64,000 nt of DNA, from positions 126,822,275-126,886,274 of the forward strand of contig OV050031.1 of assembly GCA_920105625.2 (NCBI GenBank), read 5' to 3'. The notes beneath the pieces were generated by a model. The model saw nothing but the letters and a program-made list of their open reading frames with translations. It did no database searches and had not been told where the DNA came from. The position numbers and the translations under genes were made by a program. The first letter of the stretch is position 1. Every line of letters starts with the position of its first letter. Source of the stretch: Clusia tigrina. Lineage: Eukaryota > Arthropoda > Insecta > Diptera > Clusiidae. Of this stretch, positions 53,792 through 64,000 are shown piece after piece.

Positions 53792-54715
53792 TTCAAAAAA
53801 TAACTCTACAACATCATTCGCGGTAGTATCGGAAGACCTAGTGGTTTTGAAAAAAGGGCTATTGTACAGTATCTGTTCCACTTTCACCAGTGAAATATTT
53901 GCCATCCATCAAGCTGCTGTTATAGCCTCCAAAACCAAAGGTAATTTTTCTATTTATACTGATAGCCAATCTGAAATGACAGCCTTTTAGTAACCTGAGT
54001 TCGAGATTTGGTCATAAAAGAAGAAAATAAAATTAAATTGATGTGGATACCTGGCCATTGTTGTAGTCAAGGCAATGAATTAATAATTAATTAATGACTC
54101 TGTTGCAAAAAATGTCCACAATGCCCCTGTTTTGTATTTTGACGCTCTTGAGAAAGCTGACTTGAAACGTCTTATAACACAGTACCTACAAAACAAGTCC
54201 TTACTGAAATGGAATAATTATGTACACCATTATTCGACTATTAACCTAACTAAGGTTAAACGTATTTTCCCTACTGGATATTTTGAAATTCACAAGGCTT
54301 TGTTTGGGGCACACGCAGATCACTCACGGGCACTTGCTTGAATCTGGAGATCCGGCGTGCAGTTTCTGCAAGTCTCCTACCACATCAGTCAAAAATTTTT
54401 TAGACATTTGCCCTGAATTTACCTATCCAAGGCAAAGGATTTTTGGCACATCTGTTCCATCAAAACATCTAGCTGACATAACTTTTTTAAATATAAGTCT
54501 TATATCTAATTTTCTTGCATTATGTAACTTATCTCATTTATTTTCATATTAACTATTTATTTCATTTCTCGATATATTGAACCAGCAATTGTAACCATTA
54601 TAATTAATTTATTGTATCAACCAGCTGATGGCCTTGAGTTAGTGCTGTTATTTTTATTAATTATTGTATATTAATATACTTGAAATAAATATGATTATTA
54701 TTATAATAATAGTGG
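53792..54715 (+). pseudogene. I-clade LINE, part 3: RNase H, C-terminus and 3' end
   Basis: RNase H continues from 44112: STTSFAVVSEDLVVLKKG, then FTSEIFAIHQAAVIAS and FSIYTDSQSEM (53792-53990). WIPGHC-type residues are readable at about 54040-54060 with stops. The C-terminal part has LLKWNNYVHHYSTINLTKVK (54132-54341). A Cys/His motif (CSFCKSPTTSVKNFLDICP) and a stop at 54550 follow. The 3' UTR has CCAGCTGATGGCCTTGAG. The element ends in A/T repeats (TTATTATTATAATAATA, about 54690-54712). Confidence 0.75.
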
Positions 54716-56036
54716 GCAGGGCTATAAAAATAAACCGCCTGTTTTTGTGTGCTCACACCAACAAACATAACAAACGCGCAAATGCAAAACAGCTCTCCGT
54801 CAAAATCAAATTTAAAAATGCATCCAATCGACTAAACTCGACCGAGCATTTAATGAAATCCACCTCTCGCCTCACTTGGAGCTTTCCAATCGTGTTTGAA
54901 TCACCAGCAACACAAAGCAATAATAACAAAAATGCTGCTGCAAACTTCTGTAAACAAAATCAACACAACAACGCTGCAGCCGCTCTGCCGCAACATTTGA
55001 ATGTTCCTGAAACAAGAAATGTGGCAAGAAATCTTAATGCAAGTAATCTTAAGACTCAAACAGGGCTAGATAGGTATGTACAAATAATAAAGCGTAAGCA
55101 TAGTCCACAAAAATCTGTTAAAAATAATGCTTCAAAAATAATAAAACCAAATGAGATAATAAGCTCTTATAATAGATATGCTTTACTGAAAGAAAAGGAT
55201 GAATCCGAAATAACTGTGCCTAAGCAGAATCCACTCCTATTATATCTAAGAGAGCGTAACTCACACATATTAATTAAAAATATGACAAAACTCATAGGTT
55301 TAAAAAATATTCACGTCACACTGCTGGTAAAGGGCAACATTCAAGAAACTAAAATCCAAGTTTATAGGGAAGGCAACTGTTGTAAAGTTGTAAGTTCCTT
55401 TGATGACAATCAAAAGTCTTATTACACATACCAGCTCAAAAGCAGCAAAGAGCTGGTGGTAGTCAATAAAGGTATTGAACCAGATGTTAGCACGTGCGAA
55501 ATAAAAGATGCGGAGGAGGGGTTTAGTGTAAAATCCCTTTACAATATTAAAAATACAGACAAAATTGCTCTACCATTATTTCGTATTGAACTTGAAACGG
55601 ATGAAAAAAAATAAGAAAGAGAAACACACCACATTTATGACCTGCGCTACCTGCTACATGGAATAATTACTGTTCAGGAGCCGCACAAGCGAGTAGGTCC
55701 AGTTCAATGTGCAAACTCCCAAGAGTATGGCCATACAAAAACCTACTGAACATTGCGATCAGTATGCATTATATATCAAGATTTTCACGCCTCATCTAAC
55801 TACGCCGCCAGCAAATCAGACCCAAAAGCTAAAAAATGCAGAAACTGCGGAGAGAACCATATTAAAAATTAGAGAGGGTGCCAAGTGTAATCTAATTTAA
55901 AACAAACAATAAAATCGTCTACCATCAGAATTATTAACAACTTAGAAGTGTCCCCAACTACTATTGAGACAAATTTTCCGCTTCGGAATAAAAACGGCTA
56001 TTCAGCACCAAATTCAAATTTACAGCATAGTAATAA
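54716..56036 (+). mobile_element. Jockey-like LINE H, ORF1 part, cut by LINE L
   Basis: It begins next to the I-clade tail with GGGCTATAAAAATAAACCGC and GTTTTTGTGTGCTCAC, the latter similar to the 5' UTR of LINE F. It contains a diverged Jockey ORF1. At 56021-56036 the sequence TACAGCATAGTAATAA precedes LINE L and recurs at 63962-63977, after which ORF1-like coding resumes to the right edge. Confidence 0.8.
54853..56020 (+). pseudogene. LINE H ORF1 (gag-like)
   Basis: The frame is open from 54664, but the upstream part is I-element tail and 5' UTR. The ATG at 54853 (MKSTSRLTWSFPIVF) is the likely start. It shares with LINE F the TGLDRYVQIIKRKHSPQK segment, the NIQETKIQVYREGNC block and YYTYQLKSSKELVVVNKGIE. 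A stop occurs at 55612. The knuckles are decayed in 55700-55890 (KKCRNCGENHIKN readable, first Cys motif partly lost). After LINE L the reading resumes at 63962 for about 13 codons. Confidence 0.82.
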
Positions 56037-56060
56037 ATAATAATAATAATAATAATAATT
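56031..56060 (+). repeat. AAT microsatellite, 3' tail of LINE L
   Basis: About eight AAT units (TAATAAATAATAATAATAAT...). On the minus strand this is the (ATT)n tail at the 3' end of LINE L, adjacent to its target duplication. Confidence 0.9.
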
Positions 56061-56512
56061 TAGCTTTAGTAGTTTGCCCAATGGCCGACACTGCGACCTA
56101 AAATATCTTTTGTGTCATACTACATTTGTCATTAATGATCCATGTGATCACAATTGTCCGATCTACTATGCCCTATAGGTTTACTACCTGCGTTTCTTCC
56201 GTAAAGCCATAGCATTTCGTCCGTTTGGTGATGTCAAATCGTCACAATAATTTATCAGGTTCTTTTCTACCTATATGTTCCTTCTCTAGAGAAAGGAAGT
56301 AGCTGAAAGTCATGTTCCTTCATTATATTTTCCGCTTTATGGATGAATTTGAGAATGTCCATAACAGGAGCATTCTTTAATTCTTCCACAGCCAGCTGGT
56401 CGCGGTGGAATATATTCATTATGGTTCTTGCCAACGCAATGCAGTCGCACAGTATGCGTTTTGTGGTTTCCTCTTCTTCTAGTCAGAGCCGGCACTCAGT
56501 ATCATCAAGAAT
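56060..56512 (-). pseudogene. LINE L ORF2 C-terminal Cys motif and 3' UTR
   Basis: The minus strand reads DDTECRL (then a stop in place of Cys), EEEETTKRILCDCIALART and VEELKNAPVMDILKFIHKAE, the C-terminal motif typical of this LINE group, then a 3' UTR. It follows on from the break at 58808 once LINE J is skipped. About ten codons appear to be missing at the junction. Confidence 0.75.
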
Positions 56513-58507
56513 GTGGATTCAAGTCAGGTGGATGATAAGTTGGACTTGTTTGTAGGTTGCATTGACAGGATTTTTAATCAATATGTCCCCATTCGTTCAG
56601 TGGCAATTCAGAATGTTTTTTGTCCATGGTACTCTAAGCAAGTTAAATTGGCCATTAGGAATCGAAATAAATTGCATGCTAAATGGAAAAATAAGCCTAC
56701 TGTGGATAATTGGAATCGAATTAGGATTGCTCGAAATAAAACTGTATTTATTGTTCGTCAATCCAAAAGAAATTTTTACAATTCCAAGTTGAAAAGTTGC
56801 CTTCCTACCAAGCTACTTTGGGGGAATTTGAGGAACCTAGGAGTGCGTAGTAGTGATAATACTATATGCAAGTTGGATCCCAGCATTATGTGTGATGCCT
56901 TTGCTTCCCCGGGATCATGTGGCTCGGTTTCTCAGCCTGCTGTTGGAATATTTTGTTCTGCCACGTCTACTTTTCAGTTCTGCTGTGTCCGTGAGGCTGA
57001 TGTGGGGCGATGTCTGATGAGGGTTAAGTCAAATGCAATTGGTGAGGATGGCTTGCCGGTTAAGTTTCTTAAGATTATATTACCATTTATTGTTAGTCCC
57101 TTGACCCACCATATTAATCATTGCTTTACGACTTCGTGCTTTCCTAGTGCTTGGAAAGTTGGTATCGTTATTCCAGTAGCTAAGAAACCCTCTGCATTGG
57201 AGCCAGGTGATTTTAGACCTATTAGTATTTTACCTTCTCTATCAAAGGTTTGTGAATCACTCATGGCTGAGCAAATTTCAGGTTACTTTCATCAAAACAA
57301 TCTTTTCTCTCCTTTGCAATCTGGTTTTAGATCGGGGCACAATTGTGCGACTGCTATGCTTAAGGTTATGGATGATGTTCGGGAAATGTATGACCAAAGT
57401 CTTCTTACTTTTCTATGTCTCCTGATTTCTCCAAGGCATTTGATAGCGTTAATCATTCGTTGCTTTGTTTAAAATTAAAGCGGTACTATGGGTTTTGTGA
57501 CAGTGCAGTTGGCCTTATAAATAGTTATTTAACAATGAGAATGCAGCGAATAAAGGTGGGCAATATCTATTCTGATTATAGGCATGTTTTTTCGGGTGTT
57601 CCACAGGGATCGATTCTTGCCCCACTCCTGTTTACTATATTTTCAAATGACATTTTCTCGGTGTGTAAATTCGTAAATATACATGCATATGCTGATGACC
57701 TACAGATTTATCTTTCTCGGCGCATGGAGTATATTGATGACTTGAGTCTTAAAATGAACGAAGATCTACATTCTATATTTGATTGGTCTAAAAGAAATGG
57801 ACTCTTCCTAAATCCGTTAAAATCCTATGTTTTACCAACCTCGAAGAAGAAAGTAGAATTGGACAAACTTCCTTTGATATATATTGGTGGCGCTCAGCTG
57901 AAATTCGTTGAGAGATCATGTAGTTTAGGCTTTCATATTAATTCTTCTTTCACTTGCACTGATCAAGTAAATAGTATTGTGAAAAAAATTTTTTTTTGTG
58001 CTGAGACAGTTACGGATGTCAGCAGAGTTTACCCCTGTCAAGACTAGGAGAATGTTGGTTAAGCAGCTGGCTGTACCGATAATTTGCTATTCAGAGCTTG
58101 TATATAGTAAGTTGGATTCAAACTCCCTACATAAAATACAAGTTGTGTTTAACTATGCCACACGATATGTGTTTGGATTACGTAGGTTTGACCATATAAC
58201 TTCCTGGAAGACAAGTGTTCTTGGATGCAGTATTGAGAACTACTTGCGGATCAGAAATTGTATTTTTCTTCACGAGCTGATTATCACGAGAACTCCTAAT
58301 TATCTCTTTGAGAAACTTCAGCAGAGCCAATCAAAAAGAAGTCGGTGCATGATAATACCTAAATTTGCCTATTCTAATTCAACTCGATTCTTTTTCATTA
58401 ATGCCATCAGGATCTGGAATTCGCTGCCTTCACCTGTTAGAGGCGTGGCAGGGATTAGTGAGTTTAACCATTTAGTGTTCCAGTACTTTTGTCGAGAGCT
58501 ACCATAG
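56513..58507 (+). pseudogene. LINE J ORF2: reverse transcriptase
   Basis: Frame 1 (56513-57472) has PWYSKQVKLAIRNRNKLHAK, then GEDGLPVKFLKIILPFIVSP and GDFRPISILPSLSKVCE. It shifts near 57410-57440 into frame 2 (57415-58047), with PDFSKAFDSVNHSLL (motif A), SGVPQGSILAPLLFTIFSND and an intact YADD near 57687-57698. A second shift near 58000 leads to frame 3 (57998-58507), ending WNSLPSPVRGVAGISEFN and a stop. RT catalytic residues are intact, but two frameshifts and the missing N-terminus make it inactive. Confidence 0.88.
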
Positions 58508-58555
58508 AGCTCTCTATTTTTTACCCTTGAAAATAACCAAATATCTCGTTTATTA

Positions 58556-58802
58556 TTCTTTTCTGTCTGTATTCTTTTATTTATTATTGTATTAGTTTAT
58601 TTATTTTTTTATTTACTTATTATTTATTATTTATTACTTATTTACTTATTCATTTTTTATGTATCTATTTAATTAGTTGCTAATTTAATTTAATATATAT
58701 ATATATATATTAATAACTGATATATAGTTATATATTAAAAGAATTTGTCTTATGTTATAACTTTAAACAATAAATTGAAATTGAAATTGAATTGAAATTG
58801 AT
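58556..58802 (+). repeat. AT-rich 3' UTR and AAATTG repeats of LINE J
   Basis: TTATT and TTTATTTACTTATT repeats (58556-58680), an (AT)8 run near 58696-58711, then AAATTGAAATTGAAATTG at about 58775 onwards, which is the likely slippage-derived tail. Confidence 0.8.
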
Positions 58803-58807
58803 ATTTC

Positions 58808-61800
58808 AGGTAATAATGACCTGATAGAAAACCTACTATTTTTCCTATGTTTGCTTTGCACATATTGCGCAATTCTTTATTGTATGTGAATGGCCTTACC
58901 AGTCTTTTGGCTTGGCGAAGCCCCTCTATCCCTTCCCAATGTGACATTCTGAGACTATGTTCCCAGTTATCTACCCTGGATTTAGCCTCCGCCCAGTTGA
59001 TACCACAATATGGCTCCGGACCTTTGAGGCTTGCTGCGGAACCGGCCCTAGCCAGCTCGACAGCAATTTCATTGCCTTCAATCCCCGAGTGACCCGGGAC
59101 CCAGCAAATTGCAACCTTATTTGTTGCCCCTAGAGATTGTAGCTTGTTGAAGCATTCTTCCACCAGTTTCGATTCTAAAGAATATGAAGCTAATACCTGT
59201 AATACAGCTTGACTATCTGAATAGATAGCTATGTGTGCGCCCTTGATACCCGTTTTAAAGATTTGTCCTCGCACAGATTGAGATTGCTTGAATTTCAGCT
59301 TGGAAGACGCTAGGCCACCTGCCCATTGGTTTTGAGATTTTTGTATTTGGTCCATAGACCCCTGCACCGACTCCGGTGTTTGTTTTTGAACCGTCTGTGA
59401 ACCATTCTAGACTTCTAGGGTCGATCCAGAGTCCTCCTATGTCCCATTCATCACGGTCTGAGATAATAATCTCAAAATTGCGATCAAACTGTCGTTTTGG
59501 AATCATATAGTCCGTTATTGAGCAGATGATGTTTTGATCTGTTATGTTATTGAATATTGAAATGACCATAGGCATATGGTTCTCGTCTAGACAAGATCTT
59601 CATCTTTAATGCGCTTCTTACAGCACATTTTTTCACGAATGCGTGAAATGGCGATAGTCCTATTATAGCCTCAATAGCAGCGGTTGGGCAGTTTCGCTTA
59701 GCACCTGTGATTGCCACGCAAGCCTGCCTTTGAAATCTTGTAAGTATTTTCTTACCAGATTCTTTCGTTGTTTTGGGCCACCACACAAGGGAAGCATAGG
59801 TAATGATTGGTCTCACCATCATTACATAGATCCAGTATATCATTTTTGTGTCTAGACCCCATGTTCTACCAAAGAGACTTCGACATGCCCACATGGCTCT
59901 AGTGGCTTTGTTTATAACCGAGTGTAGGTGAGAGTTCCAATTCAGTCGCTTATCCAGAACTACACCTAGTTATTTGACCTCATCGGAATATTCTATATTG
60001 AGTCCCTCAACAGCTATTGTACCAAGGTTCAATTTTAATTTGTTTGTAAAAGGAACGAGAATGGTTTTGCTAGGATTCATGCGATACCATTCTGAGATGA
60101 AGGCAAGAGCCTGATTAATAATGTCGGATACTGTTCTTTCAAATTTGCCACTAATAATGACAGCAAGATCTTCAGCATATCCAATTATAGTTTGACTGGG
60201 ATATCGTCAATAACTAAATACCATAGAAAGGGTGACAACACACCGCCTTGGGATAGCCTTTCATTGCCTTGGCTGATACGGCCTCGTCTCCCAGAGATGA
60301 GCTAATTTCTCTACTTTTTAACATCGTTTTAACCCACCCAACAGTCGGTTTATTGATATTTTCACAGACCATAGCCCCCCTTACAGAGCCGTAACCGGTA
60401 TTAACAAAGGCGCCCTCGACATCTAAGAATGCACATAAAGCAATTTCCTTGGAATATTGAGCTTTCTCTATCTTTGTTACAAGGTAATGAAGCGCTCCCT
60501 CCGTGGATTTTTCCCTATTATATGCAAACTGAGATTGGATCAGAGGTGTTGTTCTGTCTAGAGTTTCTCTAATATGTAGATCCAACAATATTTCCATAGT
60601 TTTTAGAAGAAACGACATGATACTGTTAAGTCTGTAAGATTTAGGCAGTTCGCTGGACCTCTTGCCCAATTTTGGAATAAATACCACATTGACTTTACGC
60701 CATATGGATGGTATGTACTCCCTGCTGAAACTGTTCCTAAAAATATCAACAAGTGATTCAAGCATTTTATCCAGTCCTCATATCAAGAGTGCAAGAAAAA
60801 TGTTATCCTCACCTGGTGTCTTGAATGGTTTAAAGGACCCAACACTCCATTTAACCTTGTCTGGGGCAAATATTACTCCAGACAAACTCCACGATCTTTT
60901 GTCTAATACGGCCCATTGGTCGCATGACGTCTGATCCAGTGTCATTGACACTCTAGTTGACCCCGGGAAGTGCACTTGAAGCAGGTATTCAAAAATGTCC
61001 CTCCTGTATAAGACCCATCTGGTCTTCTTAAAGTTGCAACACCGTTCGAGTGTTCTTTGCGTAAAGCTTTATGGAGTCTAGCGCCCTCTGGTGTTTCGAC
61101 TATGCTTTCGCAAAATTTCCTGTAAGACTCACGCTTGGATCTTCTTAGTTCTTTGTTGTAATTTGTCAGAGCGACCCTATAGTCATCCCACACCTTCGTG
61201 CGTTTACAACGATTGAACAGTTTTCTTATCTTTTTACGCATATCTGCAAGCTTGTCATGCCACCATAGGACCTTGCGAGACACATTGTGAGTTTTGACCA
61301 CAGTGCTTTCATGATATGCTGAGATTATTATATCGTTTAGTCGATACACCGCCTCCTCGAGTTCACCAATAGAACTTATACGTGTAGGCAGCGAAACGGA
61401 TCTTGATTCTAATAATTCTCTATATAGTCTCCAATTTTTTTATTTTTATTGAAGACTTCATTTTATAATTCAGATTCACCTGGTAGGTCGAATCTTATAT
61501 GCAAGTGATCTGACATAGAGGGCACATCAGATACATGCCAATTTGTGACAAAATTGGCGATGTAAGGACTGGTTAGAGTTAGGTCTAGTACTTCTTCTCT
61601 AACCGCGTTAATAAAGGTTGGCCTTGCACCCTTATTGCATATGTTTGTGTTTTTGCTTAAGAGAAAACTTAAGAGAGACTCACCCCTGTTGGTGATGTCC
61701 AAGCTTCCCCAGACATGATGATGCGCGTTTGCACCGCAGCCAATCACGTTCTGCAGATTGTTACCTTGGCAGTGCCCAATAAGCGCTTGCACCACCACGG

Positions 61801-62122
61801 GAGGTATAATGTTGGATAATTCCCTCGCTCCCTTCTCTGTTGAGACTTCAACAAGAATGGCTACTAGATCTTGACCAGTGAATTCTGAAATGAGAAAATA
61901 GTTAGTATTATAATCAATCATAATCGCCGCTCTGGGCCGCGAACAGTGATAATAAACCAACTTGCATCCCTTGTTTGAAAGACCTTTGATTTGGCCCCCA
62001 ATTATCCATGGCTCTTGTATCAAGGCCATGGATAGGTCTTCGGCGGCGAATCTTTTGCACAGGGTGGCCGATGCTCCTTTAGCATGGTGCAAGTTCGCCT
62101 GTAGCACTTTAAGAGTGCTCAT
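58808..62122 (-). pseudogene. LINE L ORF2 (main part): endonuclease, RT, RNase H
   Basis: Endonuclease starts MSTLKVLQANLHHAKGASAT (62122) with MALIQEPWI, IGCGANAHHHVWGS and VPSMSDHLHIRF. The pre-RT is in 61349-60942. RT in 60765-60214 has VNVVFIPKLGKRSSELPKSY and AFLDVEGAFVNTGYG. Motif B is corrupted (KGYPKAV), and the active-site box is YAED (60168-60179). 59894-59547 is the RT C-terminus. RNase H in 59575-59255 and 59367-58750 has WFTDGSKTNTGVGAGVYG, YSDSQAVLQVLAS and CWVPGHSGIEGNEIAVELA. It breaks at LSGHYYL next to LINE J, and the C-terminus continues at 56512. Confidence 0.86.
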
Positions 62123-62172
62123 TCGCGGCGGCTTTCCGCAGCGAGTTTCTGGAACCTCGCGCCCCTAGGATC

Positions 62173-63417
62173 CTAATTTTTGTGTTCCCTATGACCCCCA
62201 GTACTCTTGGCTTTTGCTTTTTGGTGCTGAGGCGCTTTCGGCGCATGCCATACTGCGGGATCGCTTTTTCTTGTTGTTGTTATTGTTGAGCGTGCGATTT
62301 GTTTTTGTCGTTCTAGCGCGGCTTTGCTAGTCGATAGTTTGTCGGCCTCCACTTCGTTGGACCTTGTGTCCCCCAGCGTGCCCTTCAGCACTGCTCCCGA
62401 GTGTCGGCATTGTTTGTTCTTTTGCGCTATCGTTGGCTTTCTCTGCGCCTTTGTTGTTTTTTAAAATGAGACGCACATGTCCATAGCGATAGGCTATCTT
62501 CCCCTTGCACTGTGACAGTTTAGACAGTGATTCATCGTCCACCGCGATAACCAGGTGAAGTGACGCACCTTCAGTTGACCCCTGGATCACCTTCCAATTC
62601 TTGGCTGTCATTTCATTCTGCGCCCTAATGGTCGCAAGAACTTTTTCGTTGGTGAGCTCGGTGCTTTGTGGGAAGTAGCCTCTGACCACATACGTTTTTG
62701 GAAAATTTGATTCCTCAACGAGTGTCATCTCCAAACAACATTTGCCTTTTATCAGGCCGATGGCTCTTCTCATCCAAATTGCCGTATTCTCGTTTGAGCA
62801 TAGGAACAGTAACCATCCGGTTCTGTGTGCTAGGCCCTCAAATACTGGCTTTTCGTTATTGTCGCTGACCTCTATCATTACGTCAATAACGGTCTCCTGG
62901 ATAAGAACCAACTGTTCTTTTGAGAATGGCGCCCTTACTAGATCCGTCGGAACAATTCCCAGCCAAATAATACTGGCCACCTGACTGAACGTTGGCTTAC
63001 CTACATAAGGTGACGTTTTGGTCTTTTTGACAGAAGGCGTTTCTGTTGGTGACTCTACTGCGCGAACCCTTCTCGCCGTGGACCTCCTTTTAGCATCTCT
63101 ATAGCCTTTTCTCTAGAGTGACCACTTGTCATCGCTTGCTTGAAGGTCCTCTACTCTGCCGACGTAATTTTTATGAAGTCCCCTTTTAAGTTAAGATTGC
63201 TTAGGTCTGAACCTATAACCGTGCACCCAGATTTCTCTGAGGTCACACTGATGTTGTCACCACACAGTGTATCAATGTCACAAGAGTCCATTGACTCGTG
63301 ACCCGATTCAAGAATCTGTGGTGGTGGCATCGAAACCCGAAAAGTTTCATTCTTTGCACCTGCAATCAACACCGTAGATGTTGATGCAAGGCATAGTTGG
63401 TCAACAATACCTACCAA
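62173..63417 (-). pseudogene. LINE L ORF1 (gag-like)
   Basis: Frames 63417-63151, 62980-62327 and 62391-62173. The main one has IWLGIVPTDLVRAPFSKEQL, then VFEGLAHRTGWLLFLCSNEN and TYVVRGYFPQSTELTNEKVL, and AKNWKVIQGSTEGASLHLVI. This is the same domain as in the ORF1s of LINEs D and E (DUF4780-like by resemblance). It ends in a Lys/Ala-rich tail. Frame changes lie near 63100 and 62390. ORF2 starts 51 bp downstream at 62122. Confidence 0.75.
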
Positions 63418-63977
63418 CGTAGATGTTGTTGTGATTTGGTTAGGTGCATGTCCAACAACTCTGCACGCAACCGAAGTTAAGTTCTCCAGCCCAACAGCTG
63501 GCTCGGTCGCAATGACCGACGATGATTGCCCATCAGCAGGTTCATCGTTTATTTTTAGTTTTTGTTTTTTTTTTTTGTTAGGTCCATATAAATTCGCACG
63601 AGTATTAGGGAATATAGGTCACCCACGGCAGAGCCCTTGTACCATGGGAAGGCATTTGATTAAAACCCGAGGTCACCAGGTATCCGGAGTTCGCATATTC
63701 GAGACTAACCACCCTATTAGCCACGCATCCCTCGGCATATGCTGTTCCACCTTGGATTAGGAGTCTGTCTATCTTAGCCAGTTATGCATTAAGAGACTGA
63801 TGTGTGCCACTAAATATAGGACGTCACCAGTCCCCCAACGCACCTCTGTTTCCAGCCGTCACCATGTGGAGGTGATAGATCAGGCTTCCATCAGAAACTC
63901 AATTACTGCATGTACCTAAATACGTGTTATTCCCCTTGAGTTACCTGCAGCTCTGACAGCCTACAGCATAGTAATAA

Positions 63978-64000
63978 CATACAACGATTTACGTACGCAA
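63978..64000 (+). pseudogene. LINE H ORF1 continuation at right edge
   Basis: Bases after the second copy of the 16-bp duplication (63962-63977) read on as QRFTYA-type codons in the ORF1 frame, resembling the SYA/TYA motif after the knuckles of Jockey ORF1. Only a few codons are inside the window. Confidence 0.5.

Larger units (their letters stand above)
56513..58802 (+). mobile_element. CR1/L2-like LINE J, 5'-truncated, inside LINE L
   Basis: A plus-strand LINE without endonuclease or RNase H. It begins within the linker before RT and runs to a 3' UTR that is very AT-rich (TTATT/TTTATT repeats, 58560-58700; (AT)n near 58695) and a tail of AAATTG-type repeats (58772-58802). The clade is uncertain. 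RT style and the final FINAIRIWNSLPSPVR block point to the CR1/L2 group. Confidence 0.75.
56037..63961 (-). mobile_element. R1/LOA-like LINE L, full length, carrying LINE J
   Basis: Flanked by the 16-bp duplication TACAGCATAGTAATAA (56021-56036, 63962-63977). On the minus strand: 5' UTR 63961-about 63420, ORF1, ORF2 to about 58808, then LINE J on the opposite strand, then the ORF2 C-terminus and 3' UTR (56512-56060). It ends in an (ATT)n tail (56037-56058 as AAT repeats on plus). The element without LINE J is about 5.6 kb. Confidence 0.9.

Noticed and set aside
1..64000. CRISPR arrays, bacterial operons, ribosome-binding sites and rho-independent terminators
   Set aside because: The window is eukaryotic in every recognisable feature. 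The only regular repeats are LINE tails, LTRs and the 163-bp units, which lack spacer structure.

Overview
The window is a dense stack of decayed transposable elements from an insect genome, most probably a higher fly (Diptera). The evidence is the combination of an envelope-bearing roo-like BEL/Pao element, an I-clade LINE, several R1/LOA-like LINEs with a C-terminal RNase H, a short-LTR copia element, a P-element-like transposase tail and an insect-type Helitron. A tephritid-like fly is only a guess. No host protein-coding gene is recognised with confidence.

Left part, 1-14 kb. An internally deleted LINE (family 1, minus strand) runs off the left edge and lies inside the pol gene of a roo-like BEL/Pao element whose gag and 5' LTR follow (616-3475). 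Next come an inverted-repeat element (3797-4127), a Helitron with both termini that has lost its Rep nuclease (4594-7960), a P-element-like transposase remnant (9487-9961), and a duplicated flank/LTR arrangement (9129-11091). The arrangement leads into the 3' half of another roo-like copy with integrase, env and LTR (10625-13843).

Middle part, 14-35 kb. A Ty3/gypsy element (plus strand) has a broken gag and an almost uninterrupted 1039-codon pol ORF. A polypurine tract and LTR start at 22646-22688 are cut by a second family-1 LINE (22689-26791). That LINE abuts a minus-strand BEL pol fragment, which is split by a complete 3.9-kb copia element with matching LTRs and a GACAG target duplication (27291-31185). 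A third family-1 LINE with a poly(A) tail sits in the same BEL fragment (32000-33222). A spacer with a 512-bp inverted-repeat element and a tRNA-like remnant follows.

Right part, 35-64 kb. This is a nested LINE stack that can be ordered by target-site duplications. An old I-clade LINE (plus) is interrupted by two minus-strand R1/LOA-like LINEs (about 38446-43872 and 44113-53791). The second of these is interrupted by a young Jockey-like LINE (47681-52149). Downstream, a Jockey-like ORF1 fragment is interrupted by another R1/LOA-like LINE (56037-63961), which itself contains a CR1/L2-like LINE (56513-58802).

Nothing here forms a working pathway. The elements relate to one another only as targets and insertions, and nearly every coding region carries frameshifts, internal deletions or lost catalytic residues. 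The Jockey-like LINE at 47.7-52.1 kb is the best preserved.
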